A stretch of DNA of 64,000 nucleotides from the NCBI RefSeq assembly GCF_006334915.2, contig NZ_VDMA02000002.1, positions 186,001 to 250,000 on the forward strand, given 5' to 3'. A program made the position numbers and the translations under genes. The stretch is from Microbispora catharanthi (GTDB lineage: Bacteria > Actinomycetota > Actinomycetes > Streptosporangiales > Streptosporangiaceae). Under the pieces are notes generated by a model. It made no database searches. It was not told where the DNA came from and saw nothing but the letters and a program-made list of their open reading frames with translations. Positions 1 to 9,595 of this stretch are shown one piece after another (the stretch's first letter is position 1; every line of letters begins with the position of its first letter).

Positions 1-2
1 AG

Positions 3-971
3 CCCTTCTTCGACGATCCCGCGGTCAGGGCGGCGTTCGCCAGGCACGGACTGCGGGTCGATGTCGACACCGCGGGATCCCGCGAAATCGCGACCACGGT
101 GGACCTGCGCCCGTACGACTTCGCCTTTCCCTCCAGCGTCCCGGCCGCCGAGAAGATCAGGCAGGCGCGCAGGATCGCGCGGACGTACTCGCCGTTCTAC
201 TCGCCGATGGCGGTCGCGACGTTCCAGCCGATCGTGGACGTGCTCGAGAAGGCGGGCGTGGTCCGCGACTCGGGTGCGGGCTACCAGGTCCTCGACCTGC
301 GCAGGTTCCTCGACCTCGTCGCGACGGGCACCCGCTGGGACGCGCTGCCGGGCAACACCTCCTACCGTGCCCGCAAGCGGGTCCTGCTCACCACCACGGA
401 CGTCCGTACGTCGAACTCGGCCGCCATGTACCTCGCGGCGACCAGCTACGTGGCCAACGGCGACGACGTCGTGACCTCGCGGGCGCAGGTCGCCGAGGTG
501 GCGCGGACGGTCGCCCCGCTGTTCCTCGACCAGGGCTACTCGGAGTCCTCCACCGAGGCGCCCTTCGAGGACTACCTCGCGCTGGGGATCGGCAAGACGC
601 CGATGGTGGTGATCTACGAGGCGCAGTACGCCGCGCGGCTGTTCGCGGGCGGCGGCGCGATCCGGCCCGACATGCGGCTGATCTACCCCGCGCCGACCGT
701 GCTCAGCAAGCACACACTCGTCCCGCTCACCGACCGGGCCGCGGAGGTCGGGCGGCTGCTGCAGGAGGATCCCGAGTTCGCCCGTCTCGCCGCGAGATAC
801 GGCTTCCGCACCGCCGACCCCAAGGTCTTCGCGGATCTGGTGGCCACGACCAAGGCGCCGGTGCCCGCGAGCCTGGTCGACGTCGTGGAGCCGCCCGCCT
901 ACGACCGGCTGGAAGAGCTCGTCTCGACTGTCGAGCAGCGCTACCTGGCCGGCGCGAAGCCGTCGTCCTGA
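3..971 (+). CDS. Extracytoplasmic solute-binding-like protein, 5' end outside window
   Basis: An open frame runs in from the left edge, so the N-terminus and any signal peptide are missing; 322 residues are visible before the TGA. The fold-like pattern (PYDFAFPSS, later GKTPMVVIYEAQYAARL and MRLIYPAPTVLSKHTLVPL) resembles a type 2 periplasmic binding protein, including the strand-rich hinge and an extracted 'YPAPT' segment seen in bacterial binding proteins. It lies 54 bp upstream of telA and the next-but-one gene encodes a second binding-protein domain fused to VWA, so these are probably one operon and one surface-associated complex. The ligand cannot be told. Function is inferred from fold resemblance only. 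Confidence 0.6.
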   Translation, partial: PFFDDPAVRAAFARHGLRVDVDTAGSREIATTVDLRPYDFAFPSSVPAAEKIRQARRIARTYSPFYSPMAVATFQPIVDVLEKAGVVRDSGAGYQVLDLRRFLDLVATGTRWDALPGNTSYRARKRVLLTTTDVRTSNSAAMYLAATSYVANGDDVVTSRAQVAEVARTVAPLFLDQGYSESSTEAPFEDYLALGIGKTPMVVIYEAQYAARLFAGGGAIRPDMRLIYPAPTVLSKHTLVPLTDRAAEVGRLLQEDPEFARLAARYGFRTADPKVFADLVATTKAPVPASLVDVVEPPAYDRLEELVSTVEQRYLAGAKPSS

Positions 972-1025
972 CCCTTTGTTCAGGAAGACAGTTTCCAGGA
1001 AGAGTCCCAAGAAGAGAGGACACCC

Positions 1026-2189
1026 GTGTCCGAGGATCTGGTGCTGACCCCGCCCGCCCCGGTGGCGGTGGTGCCGGCCGACAAGGCGGCCGGCATGCTG
1101 CCGCTTCCCGGCGAGCGCGGCGCCGAACTCGCCCGCAAGGCGTCCGGCTTCGCCGAGGAGCTCACCACGCTCGACCACCGGTCGCCGGAGTTCACCAGGA
1201 AGGTGCACGACATCACCTCGATGGGCGACTCGGAGATCAGCGCCTCCTCCCAGGTGGCCAACCGGATGCTCAAGCGCCCGGTCGCGGCGCTGGCCTCGGC
1301 CAAGGGCGAGGGCGCCGACGGCCAGGCGCGGGTCGCCGGTCAGCTCGTCGCGCTGCGCCGCACGATCGTCGACCTCGACCCCAAGCAGGCGACCGCCGGC
1401 ACCCGGCGGCTGCTCGGGATCATCCCGTTCGGCGACCGGCTGCGCGACTACTTCGCCAAGTACCGCAGCGCGCAAAAGCACATCGACGACATCATCCGGG
1501 CGCTCAGGTCCGGGCAGGACGAGCTGCGTAAGGACAACGCCGCCATCGAGGGCGAGAAGGCGAACCTCTGGGAGTCGATGACGAAGCTCCAGGAGTACGC
1601 CGTGCTGGCGGCGGCGCTCGACGCGGAGCTGCAGGGCCGGATCGACCAGATCGAGCTCACGGACCCCGAGAAGGCGAACGCCCTGCGGTCGGACGCGCTG
1701 TTCGGCGTGCGCCAGAAGCACCAGGACCTGCTGACCCAGCTCGCCGTGTCGGCCCAGGGCTACCTCGCGCTGGATCTGGTGCGCAAGAACAACCTGGAGC
1801 TGATCAAGGGGGTGGAGCGGGCCACCACCACGACGATCGCGGCGCTGCGCACGGCCGTCACGGTGGCCCAGGCCCTCGCCAACCAGAAGCTGGTGCTCGA
1901 CCAGATCACGGCGCTGAACACCACCACCTCCGACCTGATCCTCGCGACCAGCGAGATGCTGCGCACCCAGGCGGGCAACATCCAGACCCAGGCCGCCGCC
2001 ACGACGGTGAGCATGGAGGCGCTGAGCAAGGCGTTCGACAACATCTACTCCACGATGGACATGATCGACGGCTTCAAGGCCAAGGCCGTGGAGAGCATGG
2101 CCCTCACCGTCGACAACCTGACCGTGGAACTCGACCACGCCCGCGCCTATCTGGAGCGCTCCCGCCGCGCCGACGAGGCCGGGTCGTGA
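1026..2189 (+). CDS. telA: TelA-family toxic anion resistance protein
   Basis: 387-residue cytoplasmic protein of the TelA/KlaA family (toxic anion resistance). The family core is clear: LLGIIPFGDRLRDYFAKY near residues 129-146, then a long helical region rich in heptads (KYRSAQKHIDDIIRALRSG; NAIEGEKANLWESM-like stretch) to the C-terminus. GTG start is preceded by GAGAGGA. The stop overlaps the next GTG start by four bases, indicating translational coupling to the VWA lipoprotein. TelA proteins are classically linked to tellurite resistance, but in actinomycetes they usually sit with VWA and binding proteins and the molecular role is unknown; an envelope-stress role is inference. Confidence 0.9.
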   Translation: MSEDLVLTPPAPVAVVPADKAAGMLPLPGERGAELARKASGFAEELTTLDHRSPEFTRKVHDITSMGDSEISASSQVANRMLKRPVAALASAKGEGADGQARVAGQLVALRRTIVDLDPKQATAGTRRLLGIIPFGDRLRDYFAKYRSAQKHIDDIIRALRSGQDELRKDNAAIEGEKANLWESMTKLQEYAVLAAALDAELQGRIDQIELTDPEKANALRSDALFGVRQKHQDLLTQLAVSAQGYLALDLVRKNNLELIKGVERATTTTIAALRTAVTVAQALANQKLVLDQITALNTTTSDLILATSEMLRTQAGNIQTQAAATTVSMEALSKAFDNIYSTMDMIDGFKAKAVESMALTVDNLTVELDHARAYLERSRRADEAGS

Positions 2190-3793
2190 GGCGAGCGATC
2201 ACGGCCGCCGGCCCGGCCCTGCTGCTGGCCGTGCTGCTGACCGTGCTGCTGGCCGTCGCGGCCGCCTGCTCGGGCGCGGGCGGGGACGCCCCTCCGCAAG
2301 ACGGCCCTGACGTGCTGCGCGTCCTGGCGGGCAGCGAGATCAAGGACCTGGAGCCGCTGCTCGCCAAGGCGGCCGGCGCGGCGGGCGTGAAGGTGTCGCT
2401 GTCCTACACCGGCACGCTGGACGGCGCCGAGCAGGTGGCCAGCGGCGGCGCGGACGGCCGCTACGACGCGGTCTGGTTCTCCTCCAACCGCTATCTGTCC
2501 CTGATCGACGGGGCGAGCGCGCGTCTGTCCACCCAGACCAAGATCATGGTCTCACCCGTGGTGCTCGGCCTCAGTCGTGCCAAGGCCCGCGAGCTCGGCT
2601 GGGACACCGGCCAGGCGACCTGGACGGACATCGGCGAGGCCGCGAGGAAACACCGCTTCACCTTCGGCATGACGAACCCCGCGTCGTCGAATTCGGGCTT
2701 CTCCGCCCTGGTCGGTGTGGCGGCGGCGCTGTCGGACGCGGGTGAGGCGCTCGACCAGGCCCAGATCGCGGCCGTCACGCCCCGGCTCACCGGGTTCTTC
2801 TCCGCGCAGACCCTCACCGCGGGCTCCTCCGGCTGGCTCGCCGACGCCTTCCGGCGGCGCACCGACGTGGACGGGCTGATCAACTACGAGTCCGTGCTGC
2901 TCGGCCTGCGCACCGCCTCAGGCGAGCCGCTCACGCTGGTCTATCCCGGCGACGGGGTCGTCACCGCCGACTACCCGCTGACGCTGCTCGCCTCCTCTGC
3001 CAAGAAGGAGCTGTACGGCAAGCTGGCGGCCTGGCTGCGCACACCCGGGGTGCAGCGCGAGATCATGACGACCACGGCGCGGCGGCCCATCGTGCCCGAG
3101 GTGCGGCCCGACGCCAGGTTCGGCACGGCCCCGCTGCTGGAACTGCCCTTCCCCAACCGCCGCAGCGCCGCCGACGCACTGATCAACGCGTACCTCAACC
3201 AGGTGCGCCGTCCGTCGCGCACGGTGTTCGTGCTGGACACCTCCGGGTCGATGGAGGGCGACCGCATCGACGCGCTCAAGCAGGCGCTCACCGCGCTGAC
3301 CGGCGCCGACGCCTCGGCCTCCGGCCAGTTCTCCCGGTTCCGCAACAGGGAGACGGTCACGCTGCTGCCGTTCAGCACCGTGGCCGGCCCGGCGAGCACG
3401 TTCACGGTGCCGGAACACGATCCCGCGGCGGTCCTGCGTCGGATCCGCGCGTACGGCGACGTCCTGACGGCGAGAGGCGGCACCGCGATCTACGACGGCC
3501 TGCGCGACGCATACGAGACGGTCCGGAGCGGGCAGGGCGGCGGGCAGGGCGGCGAGGACTTCACCTCGGTCGTGCTCATGACGGACGGCGAGAACACCGA
3601 CGGCTCCTCCTACGAGGACTTCGCCGGCTTCTACCGGACCCTGGGCACCCGGATCCCCACGTTCGTGGTGCTGTTCGGCGACAGCGACGTGGCCGAGATG
3701 CGCCAGGTCGCCACGCTCACCGGCGGCGCGGTGTTCGACGCCCGGCAGGCATCGCTCGCCTCGGCGTTCAAGGAGATCCGTGGCTACCAGTGA
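2186..3793 (+). CDS. Lipoprotein with binding-protein domain and C-terminal VWA domain
   Basis: 535 residues. The N-terminus has a lipoprotein signal: a long Leu/Val/Ala stretch followed by a lipobox ending in Cys at about residue 28 (VAAACSG). Residues 40-320 look like an extracytoplasmic binding protein (VLRVLAGSEIKDLEPLL; FGMTNPASSNSGFSALVG). Residues 345-530 are a von Willebrand factor A domain with an intact MIDAS: DTSGS starting at D351, a conserved Thr in RGGTAIYDGL and VVLMTDGEN. The fusion suggests a metal-dependent adhesion or scaffold function on the outer face of the membrane. It overlaps telA by 4 bp and the next gene by 14 bp. Ligand and partners are unknown. Confidence 0.85.
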   Translation: MRRAITAAGPALLLAVLLTVLLAVAAACSGAGGDAPPQDGPDVLRVLAGSEIKDLEPLLAKAAGAAGVKVSLSYTGTLDGAEQVASGGADGRYDAVWFSSNRYLSLIDGASARLSTQTKIMVSPVVLGLSRAKARELGWDTGQATWTDIGEAARKHRFTFGMTNPASSNSGFSALVGVAAALSDAGEALDQAQIAAVTPRLTGFFSAQTLTAGSSGWLADAFRRRTDVDGLINYESVLLGLRTASGEPLTLVYPGDGVVTADYPLTLLASSAKKELYGKLAAWLRTPGVQREIMTTTARRPIVPEVRPDARFGTAPLLELPFPNRRSAADALINAYLNQVRRPSRTVFVLDTSGSMEGDRIDALKQALTALTGADASASGQFSRFRNRETVTLLPFSTVAGPASTFTVPEHDPAAVLRRIRAYGDVLTARGGTAIYDGLRDAYETVRSGQGGGQGGEDFTSVVLMTDGENTDGSSYEDFAGFYRTLGTRIPTFVVLFGDSDVAEMRQVATLTGGAVFDARQASLASAFKEIRGYQ

Positions 3794-4400
3794 CCGGATC
3801 CTGTCCTACCTCGGCTCGACGCGGAACATCGTCGGCTCCGCCCTCGCACTCGGCGGCCTCGGGCTGCACTTCCTCGGCCTCGCCGGCTCGCTCTGGCCGG
3901 TGGTCGTCGCCGGGCTGTACGGCGTGGGCGCACTGCTCACCCCGCCCGACCGGGTGCGGCTGACGATCTCCCACGCCGAGGTCGAGACGCGGGCGCTGCG
4001 GGACGACCTCGACGCCCTCGTGGCCAAGGTGTCGCCGCCCCGCTTCCCCGAGGACGTCGTGGCCAAGGTCGGCGACCTCGCCTCGATCCTCCGCGGCGTG
4101 CTTGCCAGGGCGGAGGCGCTCACCTCCGCCCCCGACCACCTGCACGTCGTCTCCCAGGCCGTCCGCGACTACCTGCCCACCAGTCTGGAGGCGTACGCCA
4201 ACCTGCCGAGGTCGTACGCGCTGACCCGCCGGGGATCGCGCGAGCGCAGCGCGCACGAGGAGCTGATGGCCCAGCTCGACCTGCTGGAGTCGGGGTTGTC
4301 GGCGATCGCGGAGGCCGTCTACCAGGGGGACGAGCAGGCGCTCAGGGACCAGGGCCGGTTCCTGCGGGACCGCTTCGGCGGCTCGTCGCTCGACCTGTAG
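3780..4400 (+). CDS. Small membrane protein of the TelA/VWA operon
   Basis: 206 residues starting at a GTG that overlaps the VWA gene by 14 bp. An N-terminal hydrophobic block (about residues 15-52, VGSALALGGLGLHFLGL then WPVVVAGLYGVGALL) could form two transmembrane helices; the rest (from about residue 60) is soluble and helical. It shows the pattern of 5-bromo-4-chloroindolyl-phosphate-hydrolysis-like or generic TelA-neighbour membrane proteins, but I cannot assign a family. Its stop codon abuts the stop of the convergent metallohydrolase gene with no spacer. Likely a membrane anchor or accessory subunit of the TelA complex; that is inference from operon position. Confidence 0.75.
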   Translation: MATSDRILSYLGSTRNIVGSALALGGLGLHFLGLAGSLWPVVVAGLYGVGALLTPPDRVRLTISHAEVETRALRDDLDALVAKVSPPRFPEDVVAKVGDLASILRGVLARAEALTSAPDHLHVVSQAVRDYLPTSLEAYANLPRSYALTRRGSRERSAHEELMAQLDLLESGLSAIAEAVYQGDEQALRDQGRFLRDRFGGSSLDL

Positions 4401-6365
4401 TCACAAGCGGGCTCCGTACACCGCCCTGGCCTTCTCGATCAGGTCCAGGTGATCGCGCAGCTGGGCCCGGGTCCGCAGGCGGGCCCTGGCCCTGACCAGC
4501 TCGTCGAGCAGGTCGAGCCACCGCAGGCACCAGCGCACGTCCTCCTCTCTTGCCACATGCCGCCCCCGCACGTCGAGGTAGACCGGGCTGGTGTGGGCGT
4601 ACGCGCGGCCGCGCGGGGAGCGCGGATGGGGGCCGCCGCGGACCACGGCGACCACGTAGGTGGCGTCCGCCACGGACAGCGACGCGGTGATCTCGTGGCC
4701 CGGCCCCTCGGCGAGCACGCCGGCCGCGGTCCTGATCTCGATGTGCTCCACCTCCGGCCCGACGGCCCTGGCCCGGATCGCGACCGTCTCGCCGCCCTCC
4801 AGGCCGAGCGTGTCCCCCGGCCCCAGGCCGTTCACCGTGAGCTCCAGCCAGGGGCCGGTGGTGGCGAACGTGCGGCCCCGCCGTACGGCCTCGGCGAACG
4901 ACTCGGCGCTGAGCGGCCCGTCCACGCGTGCGTAGACGCGCTCCCAGCCCGGCGGGCTGGAGACCGTGTCCTGGCGGGTGAACGACAGCATGGTGTCGGT
5001 CCCGGCGAGCGCGGCGAGGCGGTTGCCCGCGCCGACCAGCCTCCGGTAGACCTCGGCGGTTCCCGGCGCGGGCGACAGGTCGCCGAAGTGCAGCACCTCC
5101 ACTCCGTCGACCAGGCCGAGGGCGGCGTCGACGACCAGGGCGCGGCCGCTGCAGTTCCTGGTCCCGTTCGCGGCCACGTCCTCCGGGGAGGAGACCGGGC
5201 CGTGGAAGGGGTGGGCGTACCCCAGGACCGCGCGCGGCTCCCGCAGGTCGCCGCAGACCGCGGCGTTGGGCGGCCAGTCGGCGTCGGCGCCGAAGCCCGT
5301 GTGGTAGACGGCGGGCGGCGCGGCCACCCCGAAGACGTGGACGTGCCCGAACAGGTCGTTGCGATACTCCACGCCCATCCGGGCGACGTGCCCGGCGTCC
5401 GACCACGGCAGGTCGCGCCCGGCCCAGTGCTGGAGCGCCTCCCGGTCGTAGACCCGGTCCCCCGCGACGTTCCCGGCGACGAGGTTGAGCACGTGCAGGT
5501 CCTCACCGAGCTGCGCCGCGGCCGCCTCCGCCGGAACGGCGACCAGGTCGCCCGCCCAGTTCATGTGGACGTGCAGGTCGGCGCCGTACCAGCCGCGGGC
5601 GGCGGCGTCGTACAGCCGCTGCGGCGCGAGCCCGACCAGCGTCTCCTCCCCCGTCCTGGGGACGACCGTCGTCTCGGCGATGCCGTACTCCATGCCGCGC
5701 GTCACCCGGATCGTGACCGGCTCGCAGGGCACGGCGAGCACGATGTCGTCGCCGTGGAAGAACGGCCTGTCGTCGTTGTCGCGCCGTTCCGGCACTCCCT
5801 CCGGATACCACCCCTGGCCGTCGGCCGACGTGACGCTCCACCGGCACGGGAAGCCCGCGCGCAACCGCAGCCGCGCGGCCGGTGCGGGCCGGGTCAGCCC
5901 CGCCAGGTCCACCTCCTCGCCGTCCACCGTGAGCATGGTCGCGGTCGTCACGTCGAGGAGCCTGGCCCCGCCCGCCGCGATCCCGTACGGGACGCCGTCG
6001 GCCGTCACCTCCACCGGGTGCGGCAGCGCGGAGTCGACCAGCAGGATGACGGGCACCGACCCCGGCGACAGCAGCGGCCGGGCCTGGCCGTGCTCCAGGC
6101 GGTGCTTCAGTCGGTGGCCGTCCGCGGTCAGCCGCAGCGCCACCAGGCCCCGGGGGACCTCGCCGGCCAGAGTGTCGCGGAACTCCGCGTCGAGGTCGGG
6201 CCTGATGCTCATCCGGTCGGCCTCCTCGGGAAACCGCAGGAACGGCATCATCCGGACGTAGCCCAGTGGCGGCTCTCCCCAGGTCATCCCATGTGCGGAC
6301 AGTAACGCCCGGTACTCCCGCAGAGCGCGTTCCACCTGCGGCGGCATCATCGGATCGTGGTTCAT
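4401..6365 (-). CDS. CehA/McbA-family metallohydrolase (PHP-like)
   Basis: 654 residues. The start is the ATG at 6365-6363, preceded by GGGAGGTG; an upstream in-frame ATG would add a Cys/Arg-rich tail without a ribosome site. The N-terminal half looks like a beta-rich domain; the catalytic half begins with a WYGADLHVHMNW motif near residue 265, the first metal-binding motif of PHP-type phosphoesterases and of CehA/McbA carbaryl hydrolases. A second His motif is in LGYAHPFHGP and a further acidic motif in LAGTDTML. Substrate unknown: relatives hydrolyse carbamate or phosphate esters, but most members are uncharacterised. No signal peptide. The gene is monocistronic, convergent with the TelA operon. 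Confidence 0.75.
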   Translation of the reverse strand: MNHDPMMPPQVERALREYRALLSAHGMTWGEPPLGYVRMMPFLRFPEEADRMSIRPDLDAEFRDTLAGEVPRGLVALRLTADGHRLKHRLEHGQARPLLSPGSVPVILLVDSALPHPVEVTADGVPYGIAAGGARLLDVTTATMLTVDGEEVDLAGLTRPAPAARLRLRAGFPCRWSVTSADGQGWYPEGVPERRDNDDRPFFHGDDIVLAVPCEPVTIRVTRGMEYGIAETTVVPRTGEETLVGLAPQRLYDAAARGWYGADLHVHMNWAGDLVAVPAEAAAAQLGEDLHVLNLVAGNVAGDRVYDREALQHWAGRDLPWSDAGHVARMGVEYRNDLFGHVHVFGVAAPPAVYHTGFGADADWPPNAAVCGDLREPRAVLGYAHPFHGPVSSPEDVAANGTRNCSGRALVVDAALGLVDGVEVLHFGDLSPAPGTAEVYRRLVGAGNRLAALAGTDTMLSFTRQDTVSSPPGWERVYARVDGPLSAESFAEAVRRGRTFATTGPWLELTVNGLGPGDTLGLEGGETVAIRARAVGPEVEHIEIRTAAGVLAEGPGHEITASLSVADATYVVAVVRGGPHPRSPRGRAYAHTSPVYLDVRGRHVAREEDVRWCLRWLDLLDELVRARARLRTRAQLRDHLDLIEKARAVYGARL

Positions 6366-6464
6366 CGCACCTCCCCGTAATCGAAAGCGGCCACATGGTG
6401 GCACGGTTTCGGCCCGGGAAAACGTGCAACAGTGCATTCCCGGTCACACGGGTAGCGATCTTTC

Positions 6465-7457
6465 TCACCCGGGAGGAAAGGTGATCCCCCGGGTGTCATG
6501 AGAGGCGTCCGCGGGCAGGAAGGCCGCCAGGATGCGGTCGGCCGCCAGCGCCGGGGTGAGGGTGCCGTCAAGGACCTGTCGTTCGATCTCCGGCGCTATC
6601 TCCCCGGTGGCGTCGCGGAGCATGGCCAGCAGCCGCTCCCTGACCAGCGCCCACGTCCACTCGACCTGCTGACGGCTGCGCCTGGCGGCGAGGTCGGCGC
6701 CCTCCTGGTGGCGCACGACGTGGGCCCACAGCTCCTCCAGCCCGGCGCCGGTGAGGCCGCTGCAGGTCAGCACGGGCGTGGCCGAGCGCAGCAGCCGCAG
6801 CGCCCCGGACAGCTCACGCGCCGCCTTGCGCGCGGCCGTCTCGTGCTCCCCGTCGGCCTTGTTGACCGCGATGACGTCGGCCAGCTCCAGCACGCCCTTC
6901 TTGATCCCCTGGAGCTGGTCCCCGGTGCGGGCGAGGGTGAGCAGGAGGAAGGTGTCGACCATGTCGGCGACCGCGGTCTCCGACTGGCCGACCCCGACCG
7001 TCTCGACGAGCACGATGTCGTAGCCCGCCGCCTCCACGACGACGATGGCCTCGCGGGTGGCCTTCGCCACGCCGCCGAGCGTCCCGGCCGTGGGGGACGG
7101 CCGGATGAAGGCGTTCGGATCGGCCGACAGCCTGGCCATCCGGGTCTTGTCCCCCAGGATGCTGCCGCCGGAGCGCCGCGACGAGGGGTCCACGGCCAGC
7201 ACGGCGACCCGGTGCCCCTGCCCGGTGAGATGAGTGCCGAGCGCCTCGATGAAGGTCGACTTGCCGACCCCGGGCACCCCGGACACGCCCACCCTGCGGG
7301 CCTTGCCGGCATGCGGGGTGAGCTCGACCAGCAGCCGCTGCGCCATCTCCCGGTGGTCGGCCCTGGTCGACTCCACCAGTGTGATGGCCCGGGCGGTCCA
7401 CCGCCGGTCGCCCGACAGCACGCCCTTGACGTAGTCCTCGATCACCGATGCGATCAC
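6465..7457 (-). CDS. meaB: Methylmalonyl-CoA mutase-associated GTPase MeaB
   Basis: 330-residue G3E-family P-loop GTPase (MeaB, formerly called ArgK). Walker A is GVPGVGKST at residues 60-68, followed by the family signature [22 protein letters not shown], a Walker-B-like [10 protein letters not shown] and the guanine-specificity motif NKAD. MeaB gates cofactor loading and protects methylmalonyl-CoA mutase from inactivation. The GTG start at 7457 overlaps the mutB stop as GTGA, so it is translationally coupled as third gene of the mutA-mutB-meaB operon. Length is normal for the family. Confidence 0.95.
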   Translation of the reverse strand: MIASVIEDYVKGVLSGDRRWTARAITLVESTRADHREMAQRLLVELTPHAGKARRVGVSGVPGVGKSTFIEALGTHLTGQGHRVAVLAVDPSSRRSGGSILGDKTRMARLSADPNAFIRPSPTAGTLGGVAKATREAIVVVEAAGYDIVLVETVGVGQSETAVADMVDTFLLLTLARTGDQLQGIKKGVLELADVIAVNKADGEHETAARKAARELSGALRLLRSATPVLTCSGLTGAGLEELWAHVVRHQEGADLAARRSRQQVEWTWALVRERLLAMLRDATGEIAPEIERQVLDGTLTPALAADRILAAFLPADASHDTRGITFPPG

Positions 7458-9595
7458 CGATGACCCAGCCGGGCGGACAGCTCGCGCAGCAGCTCCAGGG
7501 CGGCGTCGGCGATCACCGTGCCGGGCAGGAAGATCGCCGAGGCGCCCGCGGTGCGCAGCTCCTCGACGTCGCCCGGGGGAATCACCCCGCCGACCACGAT
7601 CATGATGTCCTCCGCGCCGAGGTCGCCGAGCGCCTGCCGCAGCGCGGGCACCAGCGTCAGGTGCCCGGCCGCCAGCGAGGAGACCCCGACCACGTGCACG
7701 TCGGCCTCGACGGCCTGCCGGGCGACCTCCTCGGGCGTCTGGAACAGCGGGCCGACGTCGACGTCGAAACCGAGGTCGGCGAAGCCGCTCGCGATCACCT
7801 TCTGGCCCCGGTCGTGACCGTCCTGGCCCATCTTCGCGACGAGGATCCGGGGCCGGCGGCCCTCCGCCTTCTCGAACTGCGCGCACGCCTCCCGGACCCG
7901 GTCCGCGGCGCCGCCCACCTCCGCGCGGTACACGCCCGATATCGTATGGATCTGCGCGGCGTGCCGTCCGAAGACCTTCTCCAGCGCGTCGGAGATCTCC
8001 CCGACCGTGGCCTTGGCCCTGGCGGCGTTCACCGCGAGCTCCAGCAGGTTCTCCCCGCCGGCCGCGCCCTTCGTCAGCGCCTCCAGCGCCTCGTTGACGG
8101 CGGCGGCCGAGCGCTCCTCGCGCAGCCTGCGGAGCTTGTCGATCTGCTGGTTGCGCACGGCCGTGTTGTCGACCTTGAGCACCTCGATCGGCTCGTCGGC
8201 CTCGGGGCGGTACTTGTTGACGCCGATCACCGGCTGCCTGCCGGAGTCGATGCGGGCCTGGGTGCGGGCCGCCGCCTCCTCGATGCGCATCTTGGGCAGC
8301 CCCTGGTCGATGGCCCTGGCCATGCCGCCGGCCCGTTCGACCTCCTGGATGTGGCCCCAGGCCGCCCGCGCCAGCTCCCGGGTCAGCCGCTCGACGTAGT
8401 AGGAGCCGCCCCACGGGTCGATCACCCGGCAGGTGCCCGACTCCTGCTGAAGCAGAAGCTGGGTGTTGCGGGCGATCCGCGCCGAGAAGTCGGTCGGCAG
8501 CGCGAGCGCCTCATCCAGGGCGTTGGTGTGCAGCGACTGGGTGTGGCCCTGGGTGGCCGCCATCGCCTCGACGCAGGTCCGTACGACGTTGTTGAACACG
8601 TCCTGCGCGGTCAGCGACCATCCGGAGGTCTGGCTGTGCGTGCGCAGCGACAGCGACTTGGGGTTGTGCGGGCCGAAGCCCTTCACCAGGCGGGCCCACA
8701 GCAGCCGGGCGGCGCGGAGCTTGGCGACCTCCATGAAGAAATTCATGCCGATGCACCAGAAGAACGACAGGCGCGGCGCGAACGCGTCGACGTCCAGGCC
8801 CGCCTGGACCCCGGCGCGCAGATACTCCAGCCCGTCGGCCAGCGTGTAGGCGAGCTCCAGGTCGCAGGTCGCCCCGGCCTCCTGGATGTGGTAGCCGGAG
8901 ATCGAGATGGAGTTGAACTTCGGCATCTCCTTGGAGGTGTACTCGAAGATGTCGGAGATGATCCGCATCGACGGGTCCGGCGGGTAGATGTAGGTGTTGC
9001 GGACCATGAACTCCTTGAGGATGTCGTTCTGGATGGTCCCCGCCAGCTTGTCGGGCGTGACGCCCTGCTCCTCGGCCGCGACGATGTAGAGCGCCAGGAT
9101 CGGCAGCACCGCGCCGTTCATCGTCATCGACACGCTCATCCGGTCGAGCGGAATCCCGTCGAACAGCTGCCGCATGTCGTAGATCGAGTCGATCGCCACG
9201 CCCGCCATGCCGACGTCGCCGGCGACGCGGGGGTGGTCGGAGTCGTAGCCCCGGTGGGTCGCGAGGTCGAAGGCGACCGACAGGCCCTTCTGCCCGGCCG
9301 CCAGGTTGCGCCGGTAGAACGCGTTGGACTCCTCGGCGGTGGAGAAGCCGGCGTACTGCCGGATGGTCCACGGCTGGGTGACGTACATCGTCGGGTACGG
9401 GCCGCGCAGGAAGGGCGCGACGCCCGGGTAGGTCTCGAGGGACGGGCCGTCCTCCAGGTCGGCCGCCGTGTAGAACGGCTTGACCGCAATGCCCTCCGGC
9501 GTCTCCCACACAGGAGTCTCCCAGGCCGGGCCGCCGGGGATGTCCGCGGCCGCGGCGCCCGACCCCAGGTCAATCTCCGAGAAATCCGGAATCAT
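7454..9595 (-). CDS. mutB: Methylmalonyl-CoA mutase large subunit
   Basis: 713 residues. It converts methylmalonyl-CoA to succinyl-CoA (and reverse) with adenosylcobalamin, linking propionate and branched-chain catabolism to the TCA cycle and supplying methylmalonyl-CoA for polyketides. The N-terminal TIM barrel carries the family stretch [28 protein letters not shown]; the C-terminal cobalamin domain starts near residue 585 with GQDGHDRG, in which H594 of DxHxxG is the lower cobalt ligand. The ATG overlaps the mutA stop as ATGA. Full length, no damage visible. Confidence 0.97.
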   Translation of the reverse strand: MIPDFSEIDLGSGAAAADIPGGPAWETPVWETPEGIAVKPFYTAADLEDGPSLETYPGVAPFLRGPYPTMYVTQPWTIRQYAGFSTAEESNAFYRRNLAAGQKGLSVAFDLATHRGYDSDHPRVAGDVGMAGVAIDSIYDMRQLFDGIPLDRMSVSMTMNGAVLPILALYIVAAEEQGVTPDKLAGTIQNDILKEFMVRNTYIYPPDPSMRIISDIFEYTSKEMPKFNSISISGYHIQEAGATCDLELAYTLADGLEYLRAGVQAGLDVDAFAPRLSFFWCIGMNFFMEVAKLRAARLLWARLVKGFGPHNPKSLSLRTHSQTSGWSLTAQDVFNNVVRTCVEAMAATQGHTQSLHTNALDEALALPTDFSARIARNTQLLLQQESGTCRVIDPWGGSYYVERLTRELARAAWGHIQEVERAGGMARAIDQGLPKMRIEEAAARTQARIDSGRQPVIGVNKYRPEADEPIEVLKVDNTAVRNQQIDKLRRLREERSAAAVNEALEALTKGAAGGENLLELAVNAARAKATVGEISDALEKVFGRHAAQIHTISGVYRAEVGGAADRVREACAQFEKAEGRRPRILVAKMGQDGHDRGQKVIASGFADLGFDVDVGPLFQTPEEVARQAVEADVHVVGVSSLAAGHLTLVPALRQALGDLGAEDIMIVVGGVIPPGDVEELRTAGASAIFLPGTVIADAALELLRELSARLGHR

